NCBI RefSeq assembly: GCF_019924635.1
Contig: NZ_CP065037.1
Coordinates: 744,001 to 808,000 of the forward strand
Reading direction: 5' to 3'
Length of the DNA: 64,000 nucleotides
Source: Leifsonia sp. ZF2019
Lineage (GTDB): Bacteria; Actinomycetota; Actinomycetes; Actinomycetales; Microbacteriaceae
The position numbers and the translations under genes are program-made. Positions 52,205 through 61,258 of this stretch are shown here, one piece after another; the first letter of the stretch is position 1, and each line of letters begins with the position of its first letter. A model generated the notes under the pieces. That model was not told where the DNA came from. It was given only the letters and a program-made list of their open reading frames with translations, and searched no databases.

Positions 52205-54883
52205 CTACTCGCTGACCGCGTCCCGGTTCGGGCGGCGGCGGCGGAGCAGGAGTCCGGCACCCGCCAGCAGCAGGGCCAGCGCCGCGATGATCGCCGGGCC
52301 GGTGAGGTCGGAGCCGGTGGAGGCGAGGGTGCTCGCGGTCGATCCGGTTCCGGTGACCGCGGGGTCGGCCGCGGCCACGATGGTGAATGCGGTGGAGGCG
52401 ACCACCGTGCCGCCGATGGAGGCGGTGACGGTGTGCGCTCCCGCTGCGACGTTCGGAACGGTGAACGTGAAGCTCAGCTTCCCGTTCGCGTCGCTCGTGG
52501 CGGTGCCGAGCAGCACCGGGGTCGAGTGGAAGACGAACGAGACCGCGGTGCCGGGCGTGAGGTTGCTGCCCGCGACGGAGATCGTGTCGCCGATCGAGCC
52601 GGAGTCCGCCGACAGCGTGAGCGCGGGCGTCGGGGTGGTCACCGGGGGGACGCCCTGCTCGCCGAGGGCGAGGTCGCAGGAGATGCGGCCGCTGTAGAGG
52701 GCGTGGCCCTCTCCGGCGCTGCCCGCGCCCGTGCCGTAGACGCCGTCGTCCGACCACAGGGCCTCGCGGGTGCCGTCGACGCAGGTGGAGGCCGGCGCCA
52801 GGGCGAAGCCCTCCAGGTTGTCGACCGGGAGGCCGGCCGGCTTGCTGTAGGAGACGTCGGGGACGATCGTGCCCGTGCTGCTCACCTTGAGCACCGTCGA
52901 GACGACGCCGCAGGTGTTGTCGCACAGCGCCCAGATCCGCTGGGTGTCCGTGTCGAACGCGACGTCCATCACGTGGCCCATCTTCGTGTCCACGACGGCG
53001 ACGCGGTGGAAGGTGCCGTCGCTGTTGAGCGCGTAGGCGTAGAGCTTGCCGTCGTTCTCGAGGGCGGCGAAGTAGAGGCCGGTGCCGTGCTTCGGGTAGT
53101 CGGCCGGGACGTAGGTGCGACCGGTCGACTGGTCGACGAACCCGTTCGCGGTCAGGTAGCTGTCCGGCACGAAGGTGACGCCCTCGAAGCCGAGGTTGGC
53201 CTCCGTCTTGTTGCCGGCGTGGAGCTCCGGGAACTCGGCCGTCAGATTCCACTGCTCCGTCGCGACCAGCTGGGTTCCCGACTGGTTCGGGTCGATGCGC
53301 AGGATGGAGTTGAGCGGGATGGTGTTGGCCGCGTTGTTGCGCTCGGTGGTCACGTAGAGGGCGCCGTCCGGTCCCACCGTCAGACCCTCGGAGTCGGGCT
53401 GGTTGGTCGCGGTGTCGGTGCTGCCCGGGAAGAAGATCTGCTTGCCCGCGCCCCAGCCGTTGCTGGTGTCGGCGACCCACAGGCCGTCCTGCTTCACCAT
53501 CCGGAACACCCAGGACTTGTTCTTGACGCTGTAGAGCACGTTCGCGTTCGACGGGTCGAAGACGAGACCGCTGACGTCGCGGCCCTCGGGGCCGGTGGTC
53601 GTCGTCCACGCGCACTGCTTGTCGGCTACGGTGACCTCGGAGCTGCCCGGCCAGGCGGACGGGGTGAGTGCGGTCGCGGGGAGGGCGCCGGTGCCCGAGG
53701 GGGCCTCCGGCTGGCAGTTCAGCGTCGGCTGTCCGCCGGTGCCGCCGTCGGCCGGGTTGGTGAGCGGGGTCGTGCAGGCGTCGGCGTTGGAGGCGCCGAA
53801 GCTCTTCGTGCCGACCGACACGAAGGCGCCGGTGCCGTCCGGGCAGCGGGCGAACGCGCCCGCCCCGAAGTCGTTGCCCTCGTCGGTGCCGGCCTCGCCG
53901 GCGGTGTAGTCGACCGAGTCGACGAGCGTTCCGGCCGTGCCGTTCGCGCCGTCCGGGAGGTACAGCTTCACGCTGTCGCCGCCGCTGCCGAGCCCCTTGG
54001 TCGAGGAGAAGTAGACGTAGCCGTGCGCCGGGACGACCGTGGTCCCTGTCCCGTCGGCCAGTTTCGCCGAGAAGGTCGTGGCGGCGGAGGCCGCACCGCT
54101 GTCGATCTGGAGCCAGCCGGCGATGCTCACATCCGTGGAGCCGCTGTTGAACAACTCGATCGCGTCGGCGACCGGGGTGGCGCCGTTGTCCGAGGAGACC
54201 TCGTTGATGCGGACGTTCGCCCACTCTGGCGTCCCGCCGCCGTCGGCCGGCGCGAACCGGCTCTTCCCCGGCGAGCCGATGTCGCCCGTGGTGGACGTCC
54301 ACGACGCCTCGGCGTCGCCCGCTGCCGACAGCTGCCATTGCGACGCGTCGTTCGCGCCCAGCGCCGCCGCGGTCTTCGGGATGCCCGAGACGCCCTGCGT
54401 GCGCGGACCCTTGACCGCGCCGGTGCCCTGGTCGTTGTAGGTCAGCCGGTCGACGAGGTTCGCGACCGCGTCCGGCCCGCTGAAGAGGTTGATCTCGTCC
54501 GCACGCCCGAGCCCGACCGTGTTGCCCGCCAGGATCTTGACCGACGCGTCCAGGCCCCACTCGGCCCGGAACGTCGCGTCGGGCGACTCGGTGATGATCG
54601 CCGACTCGCCGACCGCGAGTGTGCCCAGGCTGTCCAGCGGCACCGTGCCCGGCGTCTCGCTGTCGTCGTCGAACGACCAGCCGGCGAGGCTGACCGGCGC
54701 CGCACCCAGGTTCGTGAACTCGATGAACTCGCCCGACGAGTTGACGGGGTTGTACATCCACTCGGTGATGCGCACCCCCGAAGCGTCGGCGGCGCTCGCG
54801 GCTGCGGGCAGGGCGACGGCGAGCGCGCCGGCGGTGGCGGCCGCGGCGAGCACGGCGACGGCACGGGAGCGGTGAGGTCTCAT
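52205..54883 (-). CDS. Sortase-anchored surface protein with LTD and phytase-like domains
   Basis: An 892-residue exported protein. Signal peptide ends near residue 31 (LPAAASAA). Residues about 33-175 and 190-330 are two lamin-tail-like (LTD) domains (VRITEWMYNPVNSSGEFIEFTNLG, VRINEVSSDNGATPVADAIELFNSG). Residues about 380-710 resemble the esterase-like domain of phytase (SNWGWGAGKQ region, SEGLTVGPDGALYVTTERNN). A bacterial Ig-like domain (about 735-825) follows. The C-terminus carries LASTGSD (LAxTG motif), a hydrophobic helix and LLLRRRRPN, a sorting signal for a class E sortase. Confidence 0.88.
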   Translation of the reverse strand: MRPHRSRAVAVLAAAATAGALAVALPAAASAADASGVRITEWMYNPVNSSGEFIEFTNLGAAPVSLAGWSFDDDSETPGTVPLDSLGTLAVGESAIITESPDATFRAEWGLDASVKILAGNTVGLGRADEINLFSGPDAVANLVDRLTYNDQGTGAVKGPRTQGVSGIPKTAAALGANDASQWQLSAAGDAEASWTSTTGDIGSPGKSRFAPADGGGTPEWANVRINEVSSDNGATPVADAIELFNSGSTDVSIAGWLQIDSGAASAATTFSAKLADGTGTTVVPAHGYVYFSSTKGLGSGGDSVKLYLPDGANGTAGTLVDSVDYTAGEAGTDEGNDFGAGAFARCPDGTGAFVSVGTKSFGASNADACTTPLTNPADGGTGGQPTLNCQPEAPSGTGALPATALTPSAWPGSSEVTVADKQCAWTTTTGPEGRDVSGLVFDPSNANVLYSVKNKSWVFRMVKQDGLWVADTSNGWGAGKQIFFPGSTDTATNQPDSEGLTVGPDGALYVTTERNNAANTIPLNSILRIDPNQSGTQLVATEQWNLTAEFPELHAGNKTEANLGFEGVTFVPDSYLTANGFVDQSTGRTYVPADYPKHGTGLYFAALENDGKLYAYALNSDGTFHRVAVVDTKMGHVMDVAFDTDTQRIWALCDNTCGVVSTVLKVSSTGTIVPDVSYSKPAGLPVDNLEGFALAPASTCVDGTREALWSDDGVYGTGAGSAGEGHALYSGRISCDLALGEQGVPPVTTPTPALTLSADSGSIGDTISVAGSNLTPGTAVSFVFHSTPVLLGTATSDANGKLSFTFTVPNVAAGAHTVTASIGGTVVASTAFTIVAAADPAVTGTGSTASTLASTGSDLTGPAIIAALALLLAGAGLLLRRRRPNRDAVSE

Positions 54884-55075
54884 GGCACGGGAACGTATCG
54901 ACGCCGGCGGTACGGGGAACGTCGGGAAGGTGAACGGGAGGGGAACGCGGGGCAGGCGCACCCGACAACCCCTCGACAGTTTGTCGAAGGGCCCACGCGG
55001 TGGTCGACAGGGTGTATAGCTGAGCCGTGAGGCGGCCCGCCTAGCCTCGCAGTGACCCATCGAGGAGTGATAGCC

Positions 55076-56455
55076 ATGAGCAGCATCGAACGTGACGTCG
55101 TCATCATCGGCGCCGGTGCTTCCGGACTGACGGCCGCGACCGAACTGAAGAAGGCGGGCCTGACCGTCGCCGTGCTGGAGGCGCGTGACCGCGTCGGCGG
55201 ACGGCTGTGGACCGACGACATCGACGGGGCGACCCTCGAGATCGGCGGTCAGTGGGTGTCGCCCGACCAGGACGCCCTGATCGACACCCTCGCCGAGCTC
55301 GGTCTCGAGACCTACGAGCGCTACCGCGACGGCATCAACGTCTACCTCGGCGAGGGCGGGGAACGCCGCACCTTCGAGGGCGAGATCTTCCCCGTCGCTC
55401 CGACCACCGAGCGCGAGATCGTCGGCCTCATCGACCGGCTCGACGCGCTCGTCGCCGAGATCGACCCGGACCGCCCGTGGGAGCACCCGCAGGCGAAGGA
55501 GCTCGACGAGATCTCGTTCCGTCGCTGGCTGGAGACGCAGACCGACGACGAGGAGGCGCGGCTCAACATCGGCATGTTCATCGCCGGCGCCATGCTGACC
55601 AAGCCCGCGCACGCATTCTCCGCGCTGCAGGCGCTGCTCATGGCCGCCAGTGCGGGCAGCTTCTCGCACCTGGTGGACGCCGACTTCATCCTCGACAAGC
55701 GCGTGAAGGGCGGCCTGCAGCAGGTCCCGCTGCTGCTCGCCGAGCGCCTCGGTGACGACGTCATCCTGAACGCACCGGTGCGCACGCTGCGCTGGGGCGA
55801 CGACGGTGTCACCGCGATCGCCGACGGTGTCGAGGTCCGCGCCCGCCGCGTCATCCTCGCCGTCCCGCCGGTGCTCATCAGCCGCATCTCGTACGAGCCG
55901 CCGCTCCCGCGCCGCCAGCAGCAGATGCACCAGCACCTGTCGATGGGCTTCGTCATCAAGGTGCACGCCGTCTACGAGACGCCGTTCTGGCGTGAGGACG
56001 GCCTCTCCGGCACCGCGTTCAGCCCGTATGAGCTCGTGCACGAGGCGTACGACAACAGCTACCACGGCGACCCGCGCGGCACCCTGGTCGGCTTCGTCTC
56101 CGACGAGTCCGCCGACGACGTCTTCCGCTTGACCCCGGAGGAGCGCAAGGCCCGCATCCTGGAATCCCTCTCGCACTACTACGGCGAGAAGGCGCTCAGC
56201 CCGGTGGTCTACTACGAGAGCGACTGGGGCAGCGAAGAGTGGACCCGCGGCGCCTACGCGGCCAGCTTCGACATGGGAGGCCTCGCCCGCTACGGCTCCG
56301 ACCTCCGCGCGCCCGTCGGGCCCGTCCACTTCTCGTGCAGCGACATGGCCGGCCGCGGCTACCAGCACGTGGACGGTGCGATCCGCGTCGGCCGCGAGAC
56401 CGCTGCGGCGATCCTCGCCTCCCTCACCCCCGCAGGAGCCGCTTCGGCATCCTGA
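55076..56455 (+). CDS. Flavin monoamine oxidase
   Basis: A 459-residue FAD-dependent amine oxidase. The dinucleotide site VVIIGAGASGLTAATELKKAGLTVAVLEARDRVGGRLWTDD is at the N-terminus. LEIGGQWVSPDQ follows, and the C-terminus has CSDMAGRGYQHVDGAIRVGRETAAAIL where MAO-type enzymes close the FAD site. It oxidises an amine (for example putrescine, tyramine or an amino acid) with oxygen. SD GAGGAG at eight bases before the ATG. Confidence 0.92.
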   Translation: MSSIERDVVIIGAGASGLTAATELKKAGLTVAVLEARDRVGGRLWTDDIDGATLEIGGQWVSPDQDALIDTLAELGLETYERYRDGINVYLGEGGERRTFEGEIFPVAPTTEREIVGLIDRLDALVAEIDPDRPWEHPQAKELDEISFRRWLETQTDDEEARLNIGMFIAGAMLTKPAHAFSALQALLMAASAGSFSHLVDADFILDKRVKGGLQQVPLLLAERLGDDVILNAPVRTLRWGDDGVTAIADGVEVRARRVILAVPPVLISRISYEPPLPRRQQQMHQHLSMGFVIKVHAVYETPFWREDGLSGTAFSPYELVHEAYDNSYHGDPRGTLVGFVSDESADDVFRLTPEERKARILESLSHYYGEKALSPVVYYESDWGSEEWTRGAYAASFDMGGLARYGSDLRAPVGPVHFSCSDMAGRGYQHVDGAIRVGRETAAAILASLTPAGAASAS

Positions 56456-56529
56456 TCCCAGACGGCGTGCGGCCTGTCGTGGATGCCGCACGCACTCCTC
56501 CGTCGGCCCCCAGCGCCGGCGGAAACGCA

Positions 56530-56562
56530 GAACGGGCCGGCTTTCGTGGAGCCGGCCCGTTC
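56530..56562. terminator. Bidirectional terminator between convergent genes
   Basis: A 12-base perfect stem GAACGGGCCGGC / GCCGGCCCGTTC with a 9-base loop lies between the amine oxidase and the convergent hydrolase gene. Confidence 0.75.
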
Positions 56563-56602
56563 GGCGCCTGTGCCTTCAGCATCTGCGGCGTCCGCGCTGC
56601 TC

Positions 56603-57688
56603 CTACGCCGCGGCGCCCGTCCCGACCAGCTCCTGCACCGCCTTCTGGACTGCGGCGAACTCGTCCTGCTTGCGCGCGACGAACTCGAGGGCGTCGAGGC
56701 CGACCGTGAGGAGCTCCTCCGTCAGCTCGCCCGGGTCGGTGAACTTGTGGCTCGCGTCGCCCGCCAGGCCGCCTTCGAGGGCGAGGCGGCCCACCAGGTC
56801 GAGCTTGAGCACTTTCGTGCCCTCCGTGAAGCTGACCTTGTCGAAGTCGACCCAGACGATGTTCGGTCGCGTCGTCGACTCGAACGCGTAGCGCCTGTTG
56901 GTGAGGTCGAGCACGACCTGCCAGATCGTCTGCGAGGCGTCGGGCTTGCCCGGTTCCGGCGTGCGGAACGGCTGCGCCGCGTTGCGGATGATGCTGAACA
57001 TGGCCGCCATCGCGGCGATCTGCGTCTTCGGCTGCACCTGGTGCGCGACGTAGTACGACGCGCGCGCGAACCGGTCGCTCGCGAGCGTCGACCCCGGCAG
57101 CGGCTGGTCTCCGCCGAGCCCGTCGATCTGCTTCACGAGCTCGAGCTGCTGGTCGAACGTGGGGGAGTTGGTCATGACCTGGTAGTCCCGGCTGTGGTAG
57201 ACGGTCGGCGTGCCGTCGGTGTACTCGATGATCGCCGAGTCGCCGGTCGCGTCGTTGATGGCGAGGTGGAGGGTCGGCACGATGTGGCCGGTGGGGTCGA
57301 AGAGCTGCGCGATCCCGACCTGCGTGCTGTTGGTCCACTCGACGGCCTCGGCCACCGTCGCGAAGTTGTCGAGGTAGTACTGCAGCCACACCGCCTGGCT
57401 CAACTGGGTGGAACCGTCAGCCGGCTTACCGTAGTCCGACTCCGCCAGCCACAGGATGTGCCCGGCGAACCCCTTTTCGTTCATGCCGTCGGTCGCGATG
57501 AGGTCGAAGGCCGTCGCCACCACGCTGCCGTACTTCGCCTTCCAGGTGAGCGTGCCGTCGACGCCGTCCGAGCGCTCGATGCCCCGCGGCAGCTTCCAGA
57601 GGTTCGTCAGGAGATCGAGGTGGAAGTCCATGTTCCGCCCCACGATCACCGAGCCGTTGGCATCGGGCCAGACAACGCGTGTGCACAT
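56603..57688 (-). CDS. Choloylglycine hydrolase-family (Ntn) amidase
   Basis: A 361-residue N-terminal-nucleophile hydrolase of the penicillin V acylase / bile salt hydrolase family. With the ATG at 57688 the second residue is Cys, the nucleophile freed by Met removal. Supporting residues: Arg and Asp in VGRNMDFH, Asn in VMTNSPTFDQQ, Arg in ASDRFARASYY. It hydrolyses an amide such as an acyl-homoserine lactone, penicillin V or a conjugated acid. No signal peptide, so cytoplasmic. An in-frame ATG three codons upstream would spoil the nucleophile position. Confidence 0.88.
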   Translation of the reverse strand: MCTRVVWPDANGSVIVGRNMDFHLDLLTNLWKLPRGIERSDGVDGTLTWKAKYGSVVATAFDLIATDGMNEKGFAGHILWLAESDYGKPADGSTQLSQAVWLQYYLDNFATVAEAVEWTNSTQVGIAQLFDPTGHIVPTLHLAINDATGDSAIIEYTDGTPTVYHSRDYQVMTNSPTFDQQLELVKQIDGLGGDQPLPGSTLASDRFARASYYVAHQVQPKTQIAAMAAMFSIIRNAAQPFRTPEPGKPDASQTIWQVVLDLTNRRYAFESTTRPNIVWVDFDKVSFTEGTKVLKLDLVGRLALEGGLAGDASHKFTDPGELTEELLTVGLDALEFVARKQDEFAAVQKAVQELVGTGAAA

Positions 57689-57844
57689 CGATCGCATCCG
57701 TTCTCTCGTTCCGCCCCGGCGTCTCGGGGCCGGGCATTCCCCATCCTGCTCGTGGCGCGGCCGTGCCCGAATAGGCGATTTGGTGAAAATGTGAGGCGCT
57801 AAGCTCTACACATCGACAGGGCAGTCGGCGTCACAGGAGGTGCG

Positions 57845-57940
57845 ATGTCGTCGCCAAGGAAGCCGAAGTCCCGGCAGACGTGAAATACGAGTTCGGACGC
57901 AAATCCCGGACGAGTGGCCCCAAGATCACGTATCACGGGT
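57845..57940 (+). pseudogene. Possible frameshifted small basic protein gene
   Basis: AGGAGG at 57835-57840 and ATG at 57845 start a frame that stops after 12 codons. One frame over, the sequence from 57853 reads AKEAEVPADVKYEFGRKSR then TSGPKITYHG and a stop at 57940, with no start codon of its own. The second frame looks like a real small-protein C-terminus. A one-base deletion just after the ATG would explain both. A terminator hairpin follows. Confidence 0.35.
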
Positions 57941-57947
57941 AGGCATT

Positions 57948-57983
57948 GGCGGGGACGAGCCCGAGCCTCGGCACGTCCCCGCC
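57948..57983. terminator. Terminator hairpin
   Basis: A 10-base perfect stem GGCGGGGACG / CGTCCCCGCC around a 16-base loop lies between the small frame at 57845 and the convergent lipoprotein gene. Confidence 0.65.
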
Positions 57984-58414
57984 TAGTCCCGCGCCCGTAT
58001 TGAAACGTTCGGAGAGACCCGCGTCCAGCCTCTGCCGACCTCGCCGCCTCCGTCGACGACGAATCGCGCTGTGATGGTTGGGCTCAGGACGTCGAACTGA
58101 GGTGCCGTTCCGCACCCCTCGACCGGATCCTCAGAGTCGTCGACGAGCACCAGGCAGACCCCGTGCTCCGTCGCGCGAGGCAGGGCGAGGTAGACCCTGT
58201 TGCCGTCAACGATCCCTGCGAGTCTGGTCGAAGTGGGATCTGCGAGCTCGAGGCGACGCGACACGTCTGTGGGGACGTCGTCGTCCGGTGTGCGTTCCGA
58301 TGAGAACGGCGAGGGAGTTGCGACACACGCTGTCAACACCCAGAGGCTCGAGAGAGCGGCTGCCCCAGACAGGAGGCGGCGTGCCGGGATCGGCGGGGGC
58401 GAAGACCTATTCAT
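57983..58414 (-). CDS. Hypothetical lipoprotein
   Basis: A 143-residue secreted lipoprotein. Signal peptide ends LTAC with the lipidated Cys near residue 30, followed by a Ser/Pro-rich linker and a small beta-rich domain with three cysteines (GVCLVLVDD, VEGCGTAP). Codon use is slightly less GC-biased than in neighbours. No recognised family. ATG 58414 chosen because it starts the signal peptide directly. Confidence 0.65.
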   Translation of the reverse strand: MNRSSPPPIPARRLLSGAAALSSLWVLTACVATPSPFSSERTPDDDVPTDVSRRLELADPTSTRLAGIVDGNRVYLALPRATEHGVCLVLVDDSEDPVEGCGTAPQFDVLSPTITARFVVDGGGEVGRGWTRVSPNVSIRARD

Positions 58415-58536
58415 TACCTTGATGGTAGGTTGTCGCCTCGCTACTGCGCTAGAGAAGTGAGAAGTATGTGTGCAATACATTCAAAGATGGCGCAGGCCTC
58501 CGCGCCACCTCGCCTGACGGCTGAAACGATGCCCGA

Positions 58537-59463
58537 TCACGCCAGCGCGCGAATCGTCCACGACGCCGTCGTGGATGCGCCCGGCTGCAGCACGATCAGG
58601 TCGGTGCCGGAGTTGAAGGCGTCCGGCGGGCACGTCATCGGCTCGACGGCGAGACCGAGGCGGTCGAGCGCCGGGTCGGGCTGGTCGGCGGTGTGGATCT
58701 GGACCCACGGGCAGGCCTCGTCCCAGACCATCTCGACACCCGTTCCGTCCGCCGCGCGCAGGGCGACCGTGGCGAGGCCGTCCGCGTCGCGGGTGAGCCC
58801 GGTGAACGCGTGGTCGATGAACGTGTCGCCGATACGACGCTCGGCGCGGAAGTCGAACGCGCCGTCGCCCTCCGCCTCCACGCTGGTGAGGTCGATCGGG
58901 ATGAGGCGCTCCGGGTCGACCGAGAGCACCGTGTCGGCGGGGAGGCTGAGCGTCCAGTCGTCCACCCGTCCGTCGCCGGCGACGAGATACGGGTGCGGTC
59001 CGGTGCCCCACGGTGCGGCTGTCGGGCCGGTGTTGGTCGCGGTGACCTCCGTTCGGAGGCCGCACTCGTCCAGACTGAAGGCGACCGAGACCTCGACGCG
59101 GTGCGGGTAGCCGGCCTGGGCCTCGATCGTGGCGGCGAAGGTGACGCTGCTGCCGGAGCGGTCGACCGCGGCGAAGTCGAGCCAGGTCGCGAGACCGTGC
59201 AAGGCGTGACCGCGGTCCGGCTCGGTGAGCGGGAGCTGCTGCTCCACGCCCTCGAACGTGTACTTCCCGTCCACGACCCGGTTGGGCCACGGGGCCAGGG
59301 TCGCGCCGCGATACGCCGGCCGCACCTCGTCGGCCTCGAACGGCACCACGAGCGCGCGCCCCTTGTGCTCCAGGGTGCGCAGCGACGCCCCGACGGAGGC
59401 GATGGTGGCGTGGTAGTCGCCGGCGCTCAGGCCGAAGTGGGTGCCGGAGAGGGGAATGGTCAT
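58537..59463 (-). CDS. Aldose 1-epimerase family protein
   Basis: A 308-residue galactose-mutarotase-like beta protein. GATLAPWPNRVVDGKYTFEG near residue 52, HALHGLATW with the catalytic His near 82, GTGPHPYL near 152, and the late VWDEACPWVQIHTADQP and LAVEPMTCPPDAF (catalytic Glu) are all in order. It interconverts alpha and beta forms of a free sugar such as glucose or galactose. Start at ATG 59463 chosen over the upstream ATG because the mutarotase fold begins there. Confidence 0.9.
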   Translation of the reverse strand: MTIPLSGTHFGLSAGDYHATIASVGASLRTLEHKGRALVVPFEADEVRPAYRGATLAPWPNRVVDGKYTFEGVEQQLPLTEPDRGHALHGLATWLDFAAVDRSGSSVTFAATIEAQAGYPHRVEVSVAFSLDECGLRTEVTATNTGPTAAPWGTGPHPYLVAGDGRVDDWTLSLPADTVLSVDPERLIPIDLTSVEAEGDGAFDFRAERRIGDTFIDHAFTGLTRDADGLATVALRAADGTGVEMVWDEACPWVQIHTADQPDPALDRLGLAVEPMTCPPDAFNSGTDLIVLQPGASTTASWTIRALA

Positions 59464-59584
59464 CCGCCCATTCTGGTGCTGCGCGGTGACCGGACACAAA
59501 ACAGGGGTGGGCGGACCGCCGTGGGGCAACATCCCGGAAACGTGCGGAAATCTGGGGGTAACGCCGCGGCGCTAGCGTCAGCCC

Positions 59585-61258
59585 ATGGGAGATCTGTTCG
59601 GCGGGTACGGGGTGCAGACGGCACGACGCCGGCGTGGCCGTGCGACTCCGTTCGACGAGATGTTCGGCGACGCGCGCAGGGCGCACGCCTCCCGGACCCG
59701 GCCGGCCTACCGTGAGCTGTTCACGGCGCTCGCCGCGCTCACGCAGGACGAGCTGCGCGGACGCACCGACGCGCTGGCCAGCTCATACCTCGCGCAGGGC
59801 GTGACGTTCGACTTCGCGGGCGAGGAGCGGCCATTCCCGCTCGACGCGGTCCCGCGCGTGATCGAGCAGCCGGAGTGGGCGCACATCGAAGCCGGCGTCG
59901 GGCAGCGGGTGCGGGCGCTGGAGGCGTTTCTGAGCGACGTCTACGGCGCGCAGAACGCGGTGCGCGACGGCGTCGTCCCCGCCGGGCTGATCACCTCGTC
60001 CGCGCACTTCCATCGGGCGGCCGCCGGGATCGAGAGCGCCAACGGAGTGCGCATCCACGTCTCCGGGATCGACCTGATCCGCGACGAGCACGGCGACTGG
60101 CGCGTGCTCGAGGACAACGTGCGGGTGCCCAGCGGTGTCAGCTACGTGATCTCCAATCGACGGGTCATGGCGCAGACGCTGCCCGAACTGTTCACCTCCA
60201 TGCGCGTGCGGCCGGTCGGCGACTACCCCTACCGGCTGCTGCAGGCGCTGAAGGCGAGCGCGCCGGGCGGCATGGACAACCCCAACGTCGTCGTGCTGAC
60301 CCCGGGGGTCTACAACTCCGCATACTTCGAGCACACCCTCCTCGCCCGGTTGATGGGCGTGGAGCTGGTGGAGGGGCGCGACCTGTTCTGCTCCGCCGGG
60401 AAGGTGTGGATGCGCACCACCAGCGGGCCGCAGCGCGTCGACGTGATCTACCGGAGGATCGACGACGAATTCATCGACCCGCTGCAGTTCCGCGTCGACT
60501 CGGTGCTCGGCACGCCCGGCCTGATGCTCGCGGCGCGGCTCGGCAACGTGACGATCGCGAACGCCGTCGGAAACGGCGTCGCGGACGACAAGCTCGTCTA
60601 CACCTACGTGCCCGACCTCATCCGGTACTACCTGGCCGAGGAGCCGATCCTCCCGAACGTCGACACCTGGCGGCTGGAGGAGCCGGAGGCGCTCGCCGAG
60701 GTGCTCGACCGGCTGGACGAGCTGGTCGTCAAGCCGGTCGACGGCTCCGGCGGCAAGGGCCTCGTCATCGGGCCCGACGCCTCCCGCCGCGAGCTCGCCG
60801 ACCTGCGGGCCCGCCTCATCGCCGACCCGCGCGGGTGGATCGCCCAGCCCGTCGTGCAGCTCTCCACCATCCCGACCCTGGTGGAAGACGGCATGCGCCC
60901 CCGGCACGTCGACCTGCGCCCGTTCGCGGTGAACGACGGGCGTGACGTCTGGGTGCTGCCGGGCGGCCTGACCCGGGTGGCGCTCGCAGAGGGACAGCTG
61001 GTCGTGAACAGCAGCCAGGGCGGCGGCTCCAAGGACACCTGGGTCGTCGGTACGGCCGGCGGCGCGGTCGAGGCGGAGAACGGGCACGAGCCGCGCGCGG
61101 TCGCCGGGCTCGTCGCAGATCAGGCGGCACTCGCGATCTTCCCTGCCCCGCACGCGCCCGATCACTCCGAGGAGGACGCGCCGCGCGCCGACCAGCAACA
61201 GCAGCAGCAGCAACAGCAGCAGACGCGCGCCGACCGGGAGGAGGCCCCGGCATGCTGA
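59585..61258 (+). CDS. Circularly permuted ATP-grasp protein with polyglutamine tail
   Basis: A 557-residue protein of the permuted ATP-grasp family: LEDNVRVPSGVSYVISNRRVM near residue 178, VLTPGVYNSAYFEHTLLARLMGVELVEGRDLF near 238, LVVKPVDGSGGKGLVIGP near 385, and the C-terminal SSQGGGSKDTWV. It is the usual first gene of a triad with an alpha-E protein and a transglutaminase, thought to act on peptides or proteins. The last 45 residues are unusual: a run of about ten glutamines encoded by CAG/CAA codons (61195-61221). The stop overlaps the next gene start. Confidence 0.92.
   Translation: MGDLFGGYGVQTARRRRGRATPFDEMFGDARRAHASRTRPAYRELFTALAALTQDELRGRTDALASSYLAQGVTFDFAGEERPFPLDAVPRVIEQPEWAHIEAGVGQRVRALEAFLSDVYGAQNAVRDGVVPAGLITSSAHFHRAAAGIESANGVRIHVSGIDLIRDEHGDWRVLEDNVRVPSGVSYVISNRRVMAQTLPELFTSMRVRPVGDYPYRLLQALKASAPGGMDNPNVVVLTPGVYNSAYFEHTLLARLMGVELVEGRDLFCSAGKVWMRTTSGPQRVDVIYRRIDDEFIDPLQFRVDSVLGTPGLMLAARLGNVTIANAVGNGVADDKLVYTYVPDLIRYYLAEEPILPNVDTWRLEEPEALAEVLDRLDELVVKPVDGSGGKGLVIGPDASRRELADLRARLIADPRGWIAQPVVQLSTIPTLVEDGMRPRHVDLRPFAVNDGRDVWVLPGGLTRVALAEGQLVVNSSQGGGSKDTWVVGTAGGAVEAENGHEPRAVAGLVADQAALAIFPAPHAPDHSEEDAPRADQQQQQQQQQQTRADREEAPAC
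61195..61221 (+). repeat. CAG/CAA repeat encoding polyglutamine
   Basis: A run of mixed CAG and CAA codons gives ten or so consecutive Gln residues near the C-terminus of the ATP-grasp protein. The repeat could vary in length by slippage. Confidence 0.75.

Noticed and set aside
52130-55030. Long rightward open frame opposite the surface-protein gene
   Set aside because: Antisense shadow: repetitive Arg/Gly/Val content, no ribosome binding site, while the leftward frame has a signal peptide, domains and a sorting signal.
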